DNA from: Chloroflexota bacterium
GTDB taxonomy: Bacteria; Chloroflexota; Anaerolineae; Aggregatilineales; Phototrophicaceae
Length of the DNA: 64,000 nt
Assembly: GCA_011523515.1 (NCBI GenBank)
Contig: WTGO01000024.1
Location: forward strand, 1 to 64,000
Direction of reading: 5' to 3'
A program made the position numbers and the translations under genes. The notes under the pieces were generated by a model that was not told where the DNA came from, made no database searches, and saw only the letters and a program-made list of their open reading frames with translations. Positions 43,210 to 52,894 of this stretch are shown piece after piece; within the stretch, counting starts at the first letter, position 1; each line of letters begins with the position of its first letter.

Positions 43210-44166
43210 ATGCGACTCTTGCGCTACATTGCGGGCCGCCTGTTACTGTTGCTGCCGGTCCTTTTCGGTACATCGGTACTAATATTCTTGCTCTTGCGGT
43301 TGATCCCGGGCGATCCGGCGCAGGTCATTCTCGGCTTGCGCGCGACGCCGGAACGGCTGGCCATCGTACGGACGGAACTGGGCCTGGATTTGCCGGTTCA
43401 TTTGCAATACGGACAGTGGTTGAGCAAACTTTTGCAGGGCGATCTGGGCAGGGATTTCCGCAGCAACGAAGCGGTGACGGCCCTGCTCGCTGTCCGTCTT
43501 CCGGTGACGATTCAACTCACGCTGATGTCACTGGCGCTGGCGGTTTTGATCGCCGTGCCATTGGGCGTTCGCGCGGCCACCCGGCCGGGCGGCATCGCCG
43601 ATCGTCTCTCGATGCTGCTGGGTCTGCTCGGCATTTCCATCCCCGACTTCTGGCTCGGTATTATGCTGATCCTGGTCTTCGCGCTGGCGCTGCGTATGTT
43701 TCCGTCTTCGGGCTATGTAAGGCTTGACGAAGACCTGCTGGGGAATTTGCGTTCGTTTTTCCTGCCAGCGCTGACCCTGGCGGTAGGGCTTTCGGCGGTG
43801 CTGGTGCGCGTAACGCGGTCGGCAGTGCTCGAGGTGCTTGAACTCGATTTTGTCAAATTCCTGCGCGCGAAAGGGCTGCGCGAGCGCCTGGTGATTTATC
43901 AGCATGTCTTGCGCAACGCCAGCATACCCATTGTGACGGTGATCGGGTTGCAATTCGGCTACTTGCTCGGCGGCGCGGTAATCGTGGAAGAGGTCTTCAG
44001 CCTGCCAGGCGTCGGCCGGCTGATCGTCAGCTACACGCTGGAACGCAATTATCCGGTGGTGCAAGCCGGTATGCTGGTGGTCGCCTGCCTGTTCATTTTG
44101 GTCAATCTGACGACAGACGTCATCTACGCGCTGTTGAATCCCAAGATTCGCGGAGCGGGATCATGA
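43210..44166 (+). CDS. Peptide-type ABC transporter permease (DppB-like), system 2
   Basis: Permease of 318 residues ('YIAGRLLLLLPVLFGTSVLI', 'DFVKFLRAKGLRERLVIYQH', 'GGAVIVEEVFSLPGVGRLIV'). It overlaps the next permease by four bases (ATGA), a standard sign of coupled translation. Confidence 0.95.
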   Translation: MRLLRYIAGRLLLLLPVLFGTSVLIFLLLRLIPGDPAQVILGLRATPERLAIVRTELGLDLPVHLQYGQWLSKLLQGDLGRDFRSNEAVTALLAVRLPVTIQLTLMSLALAVLIAVPLGVRAATRPGGIADRLSMLLGLLGISIPDFWLGIMLILVFALALRMFPSSGYVRLDEDLLGNLRSFFLPALTLAVGLSAVLVRVTRSAVLEVLELDFVKFLRAKGLRERLVIYQHVLRNASIPIVTVIGLQFGYLLGGAVIVEEVFSLPGVGRLIVSYTLERNYPVVQAGMLVVACLFILVNLTTDVIYALLNPKIRGAGS

Positions 44167-45038
44167 GCGCCGCGGCCGGGCAGGTCGCAAATCTGGCCGG
44201 ACGCCTGCGCGGCTGGTATCGCGCCAGCCGGTCGGCAGTCGTCGGCGGCGGGATTATCGTCGTGCTTGTCATTTTGACCGCTACCGTTTCGCTTTATTCG
44301 CCTTACAAGCCGGACGCGATGGATTTTATGGCGCCCTTAAGCGCGCCGTCGGGGGCGCATTTGCTGGGCACGGACAACTTCGGACGCGATATCCTGACGC
44401 GCGTACTCTACGGTTATCAGATCTCGCTGGCAGTGGCGCTGGGCTCAGTCGGCTTCGGCCTCGCGGTCGGCGTGAGCCTGGGATTGCTGGCCGGTTACTT
44501 CGGCGGCGCCGTCGACAACATCATCATGCGCCCGATGGATGTGCTGATGGCTTTTCCGGCGATCGTACTGGTAGTGGCATTGACCGGCTTCGTCGGGCGC
44601 GATGTGTCGGTGATGATCCTGGCGGTGGCAGTCGTTTATGTGCCGATCTTCGCGCGCGTCATGCGTGGCTCGACGCTGGAGGTGGTCAATGAACTCTTCG
44701 TTGAGGGCGCGCGGGCGCGTGGCGCTTCGCACCTGCGGCTGATGCTGCGCCATATCTTGCCCAATGCCATCGCGCCAGTTTTGATTCAGGCGTCCATCTT
44801 GATGGGCATCGCCATTTTGCTGGAATCCGCCTTGAGCTTCATCGGCCTGGGCACGCAGCCGCCTGATCCATCGCTGGGCTTGATGCTGTCCGAAGGGCGC
44901 TCGTTCATGTTGCAGGCGCCCTGGATGGTTATGGTGCCGGGCCTGGCGATTTCGATCGCCGTGCTGGGATTCAACCTGCTGGGCAATGGCTTGCAGGATC
45001 TTCTGAATCCCGCGAGTCGCTCGGCGGCTGCGAATTGA
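44163..45038 (+). CDS. Peptide-type ABC transporter permease (DppC-like), system 2
   Basis: Permease of 291 residues ('VVGGGIIVVLVILTATVSLY', 'LLGTDNFGRDILTRVLYGYQ', 'ELFVEGARARGASHLRLMLR'). The start overlaps the stop of the DppB-like gene. A 176-bp gap follows before the ATPase genes; no hairpin with a U-run is seen in it. Confidence 0.95.
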   Translation: MSAAAGQVANLAGRLRGWYRASRSAVVGGGIIVVLVILTATVSLYSPYKPDAMDFMAPLSAPSGAHLLGTDNFGRDILTRVLYGYQISLAVALGSVGFGLAVGVSLGLLAGYFGGAVDNIIMRPMDVLMAFPAIVLVVALTGFVGRDVSVMILAVAVVYVPIFARVMRGSTLEVVNELFVEGARARGASHLRLMLRHILPNAIAPVLIQASILMGIAILLESALSFIGLGTQPPDPSLGLMLSEGRSFMLQAPWMVMVPGLAISIAVLGFNLLGNGLQDLLNPASRSAAAN

Positions 45039-45214
45039 TGTGGCGGGGCGCGTTTGTCTATCCCATCCCCCGGCCCCTTCTCGCCATTTCTATGGCGAGC
45101 ATCCCGAAGCATCAGGCAAGGGGAGCGCTGTTAGCGGAACCTGGAGCAAGTCCAGAATTTACACCAGATATGAAGTTGATTTTCATTACATGATCGGGGC
45201 TGCTACCTAGAGGG

Positions 45215-46180
45215 ATGATGAATCTGCTAACCGTGCGGCATCTGACGACCGAATTCCGCAGCGACGCGCAATGGCTGGAGGCGGTGTCCGATGTCAGCTT
45301 TGACTTAAGACGGGGCGAAATCCTGGGCTTGGTCGGCGAATCGGGCTGCGGCAAATCCACCATCGCTTACAGCGTTATGCGGCTGCTGGCGCGCAATGCC
45401 CGTATCCGCGCGGGCGAGGTCTGGCTGGAAGATGTGAATCTGACGGAAGCCGATGAAGATACGCTGCAAGATTTGCGCGGCAGTCGCCTGTCAATGATCT
45501 TCCAGGATCCAATGACAGCGCTTGATTCGCTCTTCACGGTTGGACATCAAGTGATAGAGACTCTGCAGGAACACCTCAATCTCAATACGGCAGAGGCGAA
45601 GGAACGGGCGCTGGGACTGCTGCGACAAGTTGGAATTCCGGCGGCCGAAGAACGCTTGAATGCCTATCCCTATCAGTTCAGCGGCGGCATGTCGCAGCGC
45701 ATTGCCCTGGCCATCGCGATATCCTGTCATCCTCAAGTGCTAATCGCCGACGAGCCGACTACCGCGCTGGACGTGACGATCCAGGCGCAGATTCTACATC
45801 TGATCCGCCGATTGCTGGTCGAGGAGCAAGGTACAGGCGTGCTCTTAATCACGCATGATCTGGGAATCGTGGCGCAAGTCTGTGACCGTGTAGCGGTGAT
45901 GTACGCCGGCAAGATCGTCGAAACTGGAGATGTAAGCTCGATCTTCAGCAATCCGCTACATCCTTATACAAAAGCGCTGCTGAATTCGCTGCCGAGCCAA
46001 GGCATCGCTCGCGGTCAATTGGAGAATATTCAGGGCAGAGTTCCCAGCTTGGCGGATCGACCCCCGGGCTGTCATTTTCATCCGCGCTGCCCGCACGCCA
46101 AAGCCATCTGCCGCGACAAGGCGCCGCCCTTGCAACGCGTCTCCGACCAGCAGGAGGTAGCTTGTGTCCTCTACGACTAA
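45215..46180 (+). CDS. Peptide-type ABC transporter ATP-binding protein (DppD-like)
   Basis: ATPase of 321 residues with Walker A '[18 protein letters not shown]', signature '[17 protein letters not shown]', Walker B '[14 protein letters not shown]' and H-loop '[12 protein letters not shown]'. The C-terminal oligopeptide/dipeptide domain ends with Cys-rich '[20 protein letters not shown]', a probable iron-sulphur site as in DppD. Two adjacent ATGs (45215, 45218) are possible starts; both are very close to AGAGGG. Confidence 0.95.
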   Translation: MMNLLTVRHLTTEFRSDAQWLEAVSDVSFDLRRGEILGLVGESGCGKSTIAYSVMRLLARNARIRAGEVWLEDVNLTEADEDTLQDLRGSRLSMIFQDPMTALDSLFTVGHQVIETLQEHLNLNTAEAKERALGLLRQVGIPAAEERLNAYPYQFSGGMSQRIALAIAISCHPQVLIADEPTTALDVTIQAQILHLIRRLLVEEQGTGVLLITHDLGIVAQVCDRVAVMYAGKIVETGDVSSIFSNPLHPYTKALLNSLPSQGIARGQLENIQGRVPSLADRPPGCHFHPRCPHAKAICRDKAPPLQRVSDQQEVACVLYD

Positions 46181-47174
46181 TGGATCCAAGCCTTTGTTGA
46201 GCGCCTGCGGCTTGAGCAAGTATTTCCCGCTGGAGTCGGGTCTGTTGGCCAGTTTGCGCGGGGCGGAAGCTGCCGCGGTCAAAGCGGTCGAATCGGTTTC
46301 GCTGGATGTATACGCCGGGCAGACGCTGGCGATCGTCGGCGAGTCCGGCTCCGGCAAGAGCACCCTGGGACGGCTGCTGCTGCGGCTCTTGCAGCCGACG
46401 GCGGGTGAAGTCCTGTTCAATGGCGACAATATCTTCGCCATGAATCGCGCCCAGCTGCGCGCATTTCGGCGGCAGGCGCAGATCATCCTGCAAGATCCCT
46501 ATGCCTCGCTGAATCCACGGATGCGCGTTGGGCAAATCATCCGCGAGCCGCTGGACATATTTCGCGAAGGCAACATGGCGGAGCGCGAGAAGCGCGTATA
46601 TGAGCTGCTCGACAGAGTCGGCCTGGCCAGTTCCCACGCCCGCGCCTATCCGGCCGAGTTGAGCGGCGGGCAGCGGCAGCGGGTCGGCATCGCGGCAGCG
46701 TTGGCGCTTTCGCCACAGCTTATCATCGCCGACGAACCCACCTCGTCACTGGATGTTTCGGTGCAGGCGCAAACGCTGAATCTGCTCTCCGAATTGCAGC
46801 GCGATTTCAATCTCACCTACGTATTCATTACCCATGACCTGGGCGTGGTGCAGCATTTCAGCGACCGCGTGGCGGTGATGTACCTGGGCAAGATTGTGGA
46901 AGAGGCGCCGACGGCAACGCTATTCAGGGCGCCGCAGCATCCCTATACACAAGTGCTTTTCTCGGCGATACCCCGCCCCGATCCGTCACGGCGAGTCAAT
47001 TGGGAACTGCCGCAGGGCGAGCCGCCGTCGCCGCTTTCGCCGCCGACAGGCTGTCATTTTCATCCGCGCTGCCCCCAAGCCATGACTGCCTGTTCGACCG
47101 TCGTACCGCGCCTGCAAGCGGCAGCGCCTGAGCGCCGGGTCGCCTGCCTCTTGTATGCGGACGCGGGAAATTAA
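46164..47174 (+). CDS. Peptide-type ABC transporter ATP-binding protein (DppF-like)
   Basis: Second ATPase, 336 residues: Walker A 'GESGSGKSTLGRLLLRLL', signature 'LSGGQRQRVGIAAALAL', Walker B 'LIIADEPTSSLDVS', and the C-terminal cysteine cluster '[14 protein letters not shown]'. The GTG at 46164 is six bases after a perfect AGGAGG (46152-46157) and overlaps the DppD-like gene by 17 bp. The pair may also energise transport system 1, which lacks ATPases. Confidence 0.95.
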   Translation: MSSTTNGSKPLLSACGLSKYFPLESGLLASLRGAEAAAVKAVESVSLDVYAGQTLAIVGESGSGKSTLGRLLLRLLQPTAGEVLFNGDNIFAMNRAQLRAFRRQAQIILQDPYASLNPRMRVGQIIREPLDIFREGNMAEREKRVYELLDRVGLASSHARAYPAELSGGQRQRVGIAAALALSPQLIIADEPTSSLDVSVQAQTLNLLSELQRDFNLTYVFITHDLGVVQHFSDRVAVMYLGKIVEEAPTATLFRAPQHPYTQVLFSAIPRPDPSRRVNWELPQGEPPSPLSPPTGCHFHPRCPQAMTACSTVVPRLQAAAPERRVACLLYADAGN

Positions 47175-47247
47175 CCAGCGAGGCCATCGAGCGATAGCTT
47201 GCCTTGGCCATGCGATTTCAGCGCATTTCACGTGCTATACTAAATGC

Positions 47248-47288
47248 GCCCCCACCCTAAATCCCTCCCCCACTAGGAGGGAGGGACT
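47248..47288 (+). repeat. C/G-rich dispersed repeat, copy 3
   Basis: CCCCCACCCTAAATCCCTCC, a short loop, then GGAGGGAGGGA; arms TCCCTCC and GGAGGGA pair. Same design as 6618-6660 and 38060-38101. It directly precedes the methyltransferase gene, separating it from the transporter operon. Confidence 0.6.
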
Positions 47289-47305
47289 TTGCTAAGGAAT
47301 AGACG

Positions 47306-49045
47306 ATGAACAACCGACTCTACTACGGTGACAACCTCGACATCCTGCGCAATCGAGAGTACTTCCCGGATGAGTGCGTCGACCTCATCTACCTCGACCC
47401 GCCTTTCAACAGCAACCGCAATTACAACGTGCTCTTCAAGTCGGAGAGCGGCGCGGACAGCCAGGCGCAGATCACGGCTTTCGAGGACACCTGGCACTGG
47501 GGCGAACTGGCCGAAGACACCTACCGCGACTTAATCACGGACGCGCCGGAGAAGGTGAGCACGGCAATTGAAGCGCTGCTGAATCTGATCGACCGCAATC
47601 AGATGATGGCTTATCTGGTGATGATGACGGCGCGTCTGGTCGAGCTGCGGCGGGTCTTGAAGCCGACGGGAAGTTTGTACCTGCACTGCGACCCGACGGC
47701 GAGTCATTACTTGAAGATCGTGCTTGACGCGATTTTTGGGCCAGAGAATTTTCGCAATGAAATAGTCTGGAAAAGAACGAGCGCGCACGATTTAAGTTCC
47801 AAGCAATGGTCTGCAATTCACGACGTTGTCTTGATGTATAGTCGAAGCTCGGACTGGTGCTGGAACGTAAACTACATGGAGTACGATGAGGAATACATTC
47901 GGACTGGTTTTAGGTATAAAGACGAAAAAGGTAACTACAGTGCGGATGCGATTACCGGTGGGAAAGCAGGTGGGGCGGAAGCCTACCAGCCTTGGCGAGG
48001 CCGAGAACCAAGTAGAGGGCGAGCTTGGGCATTGCCAGGATATAGACGGCTCCCAGATTGGCTTAAGCCTGAATTGCCAACAGAAAGTGAATGGGATGCT
48101 TTAGGTATCCATTCCAAATTGGATGTTTTGGATAGTCTTGGGATGATCCATTGGCCGGCAAAAGAAAACGGCCAGCCGCGCCTAAAACGTTATCTGGGAG
48201 ATGCTCGCGGACAAATTGCTGGCGATTTATGGACCGATATTAAGCCAATTGCCTCACACGCCAAAGAACGCCTCGGTTACCCCACGCAGAAGCCCGAAGC
48301 CCTGCTCGAGCGCATCATCCGCGCCTCGTCCAACGAAGGCGACATCGTCCTCGATCCTTTCTGCGGCTGCGGCACGGCCATCGCGGCGGCGCACAAGCTG
48401 GGCCGGCGCTGGATCGGCATCGACATCACCCACCTCAGCATCGCCCTGCAGAAGTACCGCTTGCAGGATATGTTTGAGTTGGTCTCGGGCGCGGACTACG
48501 AAGTCATCGGCGAGCCGACCACCGAAGCCGGCGCGCGCGAACTGGCGACCGATTCCGCCAACGAGGGCCGCTATCAATTTGAGTGGTGGGCGCTGTCGCT
48601 GGTGGGGGCGAAACCTGTGGGCGGGCAGGCCGGCTCCAGGCGCGGCAAGAAAGGCGCGGACAAGGGCATCGACGGCATCATCAACTTCTTCGAGCAAAGC
48701 GACAAGGGCAAGGCGAAAGCGCGCAAGGTGGTCGTTCAGGTCAAGTCGGGCGGCGTTAAGGCGGGCGACATCCGCGACTTGAAGGGCGTGCTGGAGCGGG
48801 AGAAAGCGGCTATCGGCGTCTTCATCACGCTGGAATTGCCGACCCAGCCGATGCTCAAGGAAGCGCTGCAAGCCGGCTATTACGAATCCGAGTTTTGGAA
48901 CAGGCGCTATCGCAAGCTGCAGATACTGTCGATTCGCGATTTGCTGGGCGGGGACGGCGTCGATATGCCGCCGCAGCACGGCACTTTCAAGCAGGCGGCG
49001 CGGCACAGAAGCGGTGACGGCAAGGCGCAGAAAGACTTGATTTGA
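47306..49045 (+). CDS. DNA methyltransferase (beta-class) fused to Mrr-like PD-(D/E)XK nuclease domain
   Basis: A 579-residue protein that appears to combine modification and cleavage. Methyltransferase motifs are in beta-class order: catalytic motif IV '[15 protein letters not shown]' at about residues 26-40, a target-recognition region (about 150-315), then AdoMet motif I '[15 protein letters not shown]' with 'RWIGIDITH' (about 349-375). Residues about 440-525 look like the catalytic core of Mrr-type restriction enzymes: '[13 protein letters not shown]' with the Asp and '[15 protein letters not shown]' with the Q-x-K. The recognition segment (about 47760-48250) is clearly more AT-rich than the flanks, suggesting replacement by transfer. 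No separate restriction or specificity gene is present. Target sequence unknown. Confidence 0.87.
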   Translation: MNNRLYYGDNLDILRNREYFPDECVDLIYLDPPFNSNRNYNVLFKSESGADSQAQITAFEDTWHWGELAEDTYRDLITDAPEKVSTAIEALLNLIDRNQMMAYLVMMTARLVELRRVLKPTGSLYLHCDPTASHYLKIVLDAIFGPENFRNEIVWKRTSAHDLSSKQWSAIHDVVLMYSRSSDWCWNVNYMEYDEEYIRTGFRYKDEKGNYSADAITGGKAGGAEAYQPWRGREPSRGRAWALPGYRRLPDWLKPELPTESEWDALGIHSKLDVLDSLGMIHWPAKENGQPRLKRYLGDARGQIAGDLWTDIKPIASHAKERLGYPTQKPEALLERIIRASSNEGDIVLDPFCGCGTAIAAAHKLGRRWIGIDITHLSIALQKYRLQDMFELVSGADYEVIGEPTTEAGARELATDSANEGRYQFEWWALSLVGAKPVGGQAGSRRGKKGADKGIDGIINFFEQSDKGKAKARKVVVQVKSGGVKAGDIRDLKGVLEREKAAIGVFITLELPTQPMLKEALQAGYYESEFWNRRYRKLQILSIRDLLGGDGVDMPPQHGTFKQAARHRSGDGKAQKDLI

Positions 49046-49098
49046 GCCTGTCTCCGCAGTATCATGGCATATATATCGGCATTTGAAGGAGCGATGCG

Positions 49099-49380
49099 GT
49101 GGACCAGAACGTGCAATTCGTCATCACAGTAGGCACCGTAATCGGCGTGTTCTTGTGGCTGCGGCATGACATCAACCTGTTGAATGCCAAGATTGACCGA
49201 GTATATGATGACCTCAACGCCAAGATTGATCGCGTGTCGGATGGCTTCAATGCACGGGTAGATGGCCTCAGCGCGAGACTCGACCGGACAGATGAAAATA
49301 TCTCCGCCTTGCGAGAAAGTTTGGGTTGGATGCGCGGACGCATGGGTTTCACCGAGCCAACGCAGTCCAGCGGCGAGTGA
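49099..49380 (+). CDS. Small membrane-anchored coiled-coil protein
   Basis: A 93-residue protein: an N-terminal transmembrane helix ('FVITVGTVIGVFLWLR'), then repeated heptads in which the unit 'LNAKIDRVYDDLNAKIDRVS' is nearly duplicated, so the coil probably grew by internal repetition. The GTG start lies seven bases after AAGGAG. Function unknown; many such proteins accompany Uma2-rich genomes. It could be co-transcribed with the methyltransferase 53 bp upstream. Confidence 0.65.
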   Translation: MDQNVQFVITVGTVIGVFLWLRHDINLLNAKIDRVYDDLNAKIDRVSDGFNARVDGLSARLDRTDENISALRESLGWMRGRMGFTEPTQSSGE

Positions 49381-49546
49381 CAGGCCGCTCAATCAAGGCC
49401 TCTATCCGCACTGATTCAGCGGGTCGCCAGTCCGACTGGCCTCACTTTTGACAACCTCACTCAAGTTCGATAGGCTACGCGCTGAGCGGCGCGAGGCGAA
49501 TGGTCCTTGTATTCGCGCGGCTATCAGATCGACAAGGAGACAAACC

Positions 49547-49765
49547 ATGGGCTATGGCAGAGCAAGTTCGGATGACGTCCTGGAGCCCGGCGTTATCCTG
49601 GCGCTGGCGAAGAAAATGGGGCTGCAAGTTTCAGCGGAAGAAGCCGACATGTTGACGGCATTGCTGATGAATCAACTGGCGGCCGTCGAAACCTTCGACG
49701 CCTTCGATTTGCAGGATACCGTACCGGCGACAATCTTTCGGCTGGAAGGAGCGAGCCATGACTGA
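49547..49765 (+). CDS. GatC/AtzG-like small amidase partner
   Basis: A 72-residue protein ending 8 bp inside the amidase gene. Its pattern 'LALAKKMGLQVSAEEADMLT' followed by a short helix and 'FDLQDTVPATIFRLEGAS' resembles GatC and AtzG, small subunits that wrap around GatA-type amidases and stabilise them. ATG 49547 has AAGGAG nine bases upstream; the longer frame from 49448 lacks support. Overlap with the amidase start strongly suggests an obligate pair. The homology is judged by eye. Confidence 0.65.
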   Translation: MGYGRASSDDVLEPGVILALAKKMGLQVSAEEADMLTALLMNQLAAVETFDAFDLQDTVPATIFRLEGASHD

Positions 49766-51173
49766 CTTGAATGACCTTTCGCTGAGTGAAGTCAGCGACC
49801 TGCTGGACGCGGGCGAGATCAGCGCCGTCGAGTTGGTGGAAGCGAATCTGCGCGCGATCGAAGCGACGGAACCTGTCATCCACGCCTACGCCAGGATCCT
49901 CGCCGATGAAGCGCTGGCCGCAGCCGGGCGGGCGGATGCCGAAATAGCGGCGGGGGATCGGCGCGGTCCCTTGCATGGCGTGCCCATAGGCATTAAGGAC
50001 AATATATATACTAGGGGCGTTGTAACCGAATCCGGTTCGCAGGTGATGGCGGGTTTTGTGCCGGACTATGACGCGACCTGCGTGAAAAATCTAAAGGCGG
50101 TGGGCGCGATCATTATGGGCAAGGTACAGTGCCACGAATTCGCGCTCGGCTCGAATGCGCCGCCTACCAGAAGTCCCTGGAATCTGGACGCTTATCCCGG
50201 CGGGTCCAGCATCGGCTCGGGCGCTGCGGTCACGAGTCGCTCGTCCTTCGGCGCGCTAGGCACCGATACCGGCGGCTCCATCCGCGTGCCCTCATCGATC
50301 AATAATCTGGTCGGCATGAAAGCGAGCTTCGGGCGGGTCAGCATCTACGGCGTGGTGCCGGTAGCCTGGTCGCTGGATCATGTCGGTCCCATGACGCGTC
50401 GAGTGAAGGACAATGCGCTGCTGCTGGCGGGTATGGCGGGCCACGATCCCAAGGATCCCACCAGCGCGAAAGAGCCCGTGCCCGATTATTGCGCCGATCT
50501 CGAAGCGGGCGTCGCCGGCTTGCGCATTGGCGTTGAGCGCGACTATTTCTTCTACGACGGCCTTCAGAGCGAGATCCGCGAGTCGGTCGAGGCGGTGATT
50601 GCCGAATATCAGCAGCTCGGGGCCGAGATTGTCGAGATCAGTTTGCCGGAATTGGAAATCACCCAGGATGCGCTCTTCACGATCGTACTCAGCGAATGCA
50701 GTACCTATCATCGCAAGTTGATCCGCGAAAGCAGCGACAAATACGACCCGGCAACACGCGCCATTGTGCAGCTGGGCGAGCTGGTTCCGGCGACGCATTA
50801 TCTGGCCGCGCAGCAAGCCCGATCGCTCTATCACAACGCGATCAACAGCGCCTTTAGCGCCCACCGGCTTAACGCCATGTTATGGCCGACCATGCCCATC
50901 GCGACCGCGCCCCTCGATCAGCTGTATGCCACGAGGGCGGACGGCTATCCCGATACGCCCGTCGGCTCGATGTGCCATCATACTTTCAACGCGAATCTGG
51001 CGGGCTTGCCTGCTTTGACCGTTCCCTGCGGGATCACCAGCGCCGGACTGCCCTTCGGCTTCCAATTGACTGGGCGCGCCTTCGACGAAGCGATGGTCTA
51101 CAGGATCGCATATGCCTACGAGCGAGAGCACGATTGGCATCTGCGCAAGGCGCCCGCGATTGAGGGCCTATAG
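49758..51173 (+). CDS. Amidase signature family enzyme (GatA/AtzE-like)
   Basis: Ser-cisSer-Lys amidohydrolase of 471 residues. The catalytic Lys is in 'VPIGIKDNIYTRGV', the cis-Ser in 'YPGGSSIGSGAAV' and the nucleophile Ser in 'GTDTGGSIRVPSS'. Because of the GatC-like small subunit it could be a GatA paralogue, but no gatB is adjacent, so hydrolysis of a small amide or ureido compound (as with AtzE) is more likely. It overlaps its partner by 8 bp. Confidence 0.93.
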   Translation: MTDLNDLSLSEVSDLLDAGEISAVELVEANLRAIEATEPVIHAYARILADEALAAAGRADAEIAAGDRRGPLHGVPIGIKDNIYTRGVVTESGSQVMAGFVPDYDATCVKNLKAVGAIIMGKVQCHEFALGSNAPPTRSPWNLDAYPGGSSIGSGAAVTSRSSFGALGTDTGGSIRVPSSINNLVGMKASFGRVSIYGVVPVAWSLDHVGPMTRRVKDNALLLAGMAGHDPKDPTSAKEPVPDYCADLEAGVAGLRIGVERDYFFYDGLQSEIRESVEAVIAEYQQLGAEIVEISLPELEITQDALFTIVLSECSTYHRKLIRESSDKYDPATRAIVQLGELVPATHYLAAQQARSLYHNAINSAFSAHRLNAMLWPTMPIATAPLDQLYATRADGYPDTPVGSMCHHTFNANLAGLPALTVPCGITSAGLPFGFQLTGRAFDEAMVYRIAYAYEREHDWHLRKAPAIEGL

Positions 51174-51658
51174 GGAAAACAGGCTTCAGCATCCTACATG
51201 CGGCGCGCCCGGAAGCCGGCACGATGTAAGGTCCTGGTTTATGCCCGTGGACGCTTTGATCGGGTGGCGCGAGCGTTGCGGCGAATGCAGCGGCGGCGGC
51301 CGTCTGCAAAAGCGCCTGAAGCCCGGCTCATGTCCGGAGTAACGTTCATCAAGAATTGTCGAAAGCTCAAGGAATGCGTGACCTTGCTTTCGTTGAGTGA
51401 GCGTGTACGCCCAAACTTCGCGCCAAGCGGGTAATGGACAAAGATTGCGATTTTACTGTGCAGTCGCGCTTATTGCGTACGACCACACATATAGCCTGAC
51501 ACTTTTTCCGCGCTTTGCGGCAGGATAGAGTGCAAGATACAGATGGAGAGCCAGCGCCTGGATGAAGCGACTATTTCGTCTTCAGGCGCGAAAGTGCGCG
51601 AAGTTGCTCAGCTAATTTCGGAGAAACCAGGCTACACGCTGGAAAGGCGCGAGCTGGC
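51174..51658. other. Intergenic region without a supported gene
   Basis: Contains only short open frames. One of 49 codons (51543-51692, plus strand) begins with ATG after no clear ribosome binding site and overlaps the end of the broken beta-helix gene. No repeat or RNA element recognised. Confidence 0.4.
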
Positions 51659-52720
51659 TTACGTTCCCGAGGTACAGGGCGCGGCTGGATCGTAGTTGTC
51701 GCCAAAGGTTCCGCTGGCGTCACCCGCAAGGTTGTCCCACACGCCATTTCCGCAAATGCTACCTTGTTCGTCGACCAGGATCTTGATACCGCCCGCTTGG
51801 TTGCCGTTGATCAGATTGCCGTAGACCTCGTTCTCGACGCCATATTGGATGCCGTCAACGAAGCGCCCGCCCAGCCGCACACCGGCGCCAACGCTGTCGT
51901 AAATCTCATTGTAGCGGATGATATTGCCTTTGCCGCGCGACACGATCCCGCCGGAATTGGGATCTTTCTGACCGGTGCGGATGTTGTATTCGATGATGTT
52001 GTACTCAGTGCCTTCTTTGGCTTCGACGCACTCGTTGCCCTGCGTGTCCATGAAGTTGTTATGGACCCAGTTGTACGCGGTGACGTCCGGCTCAATCGTC
52101 AAGTTGATATCCTACTGCTTGCATGGGGTACCGAGATAGACCGCCTCGCCGACGACACCATGGACGTCGAAGACGAAATCCCAGATGCCGCAATCATGAA
52201 AGCTGGAGCAGGCGATCTCAGTGTGTCGGGCGAAGTATTTGATGCGCAGGCATTCTTCGCCGGCGTTGCGGAAGGTAATGCCGAGGACGCGCAGGTTGTT
52301 GACGCCATCGCGCGCATCATAACCGATGACGTATAGCGGCTTCTCGCGAAATGCGCCCATGCGGTTGGGCTCGGCGTTGCGGCGCAGCCTGTCGATGGTG
52401 AAGCCGATCAGGCTGATATAGTCGTGATGCACCTGGAAAATGCGGTTGCTGGTTAAGCCATGCACGACTGCGTTGGCCGTGCCAGTGATCGTGATAGGGC
52501 GGCCGGGCTCGCCATCGCGCACCGTGAAAACGTCTTGATAATAATGCCCGGGCGCCAGGTGGGGTGAAGGTCTCGTGAAATGGCGTTTCGGTGATGTAGC
52601 CGACTTTTGAGGCGGCATAAGGCGCCGTCCCGTTACCGCCGCCACCAAAGCGCTGTCTGTCGTGTTCAAATGATGTCAGCAGATTCGCATTTTCCAGCGG
52701 CAGCCCAGCCAAGGTGACGA
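51659..52720 (-). pseudogene. Broken right-handed beta-helix (pectate-lyase-like) protein
   Basis: Parallel beta-helix repeats are evident ('YNIIEYNIRTGQKDPNSGGI', 'YVIGYDARDGVNNLRVLGIT', 'VFTVRDGEPGRPITITGTAN'). The reading frame is interrupted by an in-frame TAG at 52112-52114 ('YLGTPCKQ', stop, 'DINLTIEPDV'). A further frame change near 52560 separates the start of the helix from an N-terminal piece containing 'GNGTAPYAASKVGYITETPF'. Both halves otherwise read well, so inactivation is recent. Such proteins are usually secreted polysaccharide lyases or surface proteins. Sequencing error could explain one lesion but less easily two. Confidence 0.75.
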
Positions 52721-52894
52721 CACAGGCGCAGCGCCTCCAACGCCCGCGTCGTCGGGTTTGTGACGTCCGCAATCGAAGCCAACCGGATCAGCGTTTGACT
52801 TTGCGCTTCGCTGAAAACCAGCAGAATGTGAGTGGCCTAAGACCCGCGCTCCTCATCGTGCTGAGATTAGCATCGAGCCGGACTCGCCATGACC

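Noticed and set aside
51543-51692. 49-codon plus-strand open frame
   Set aside because: No ribosome binding site, no family, and it runs into the broken beta-helix gene.
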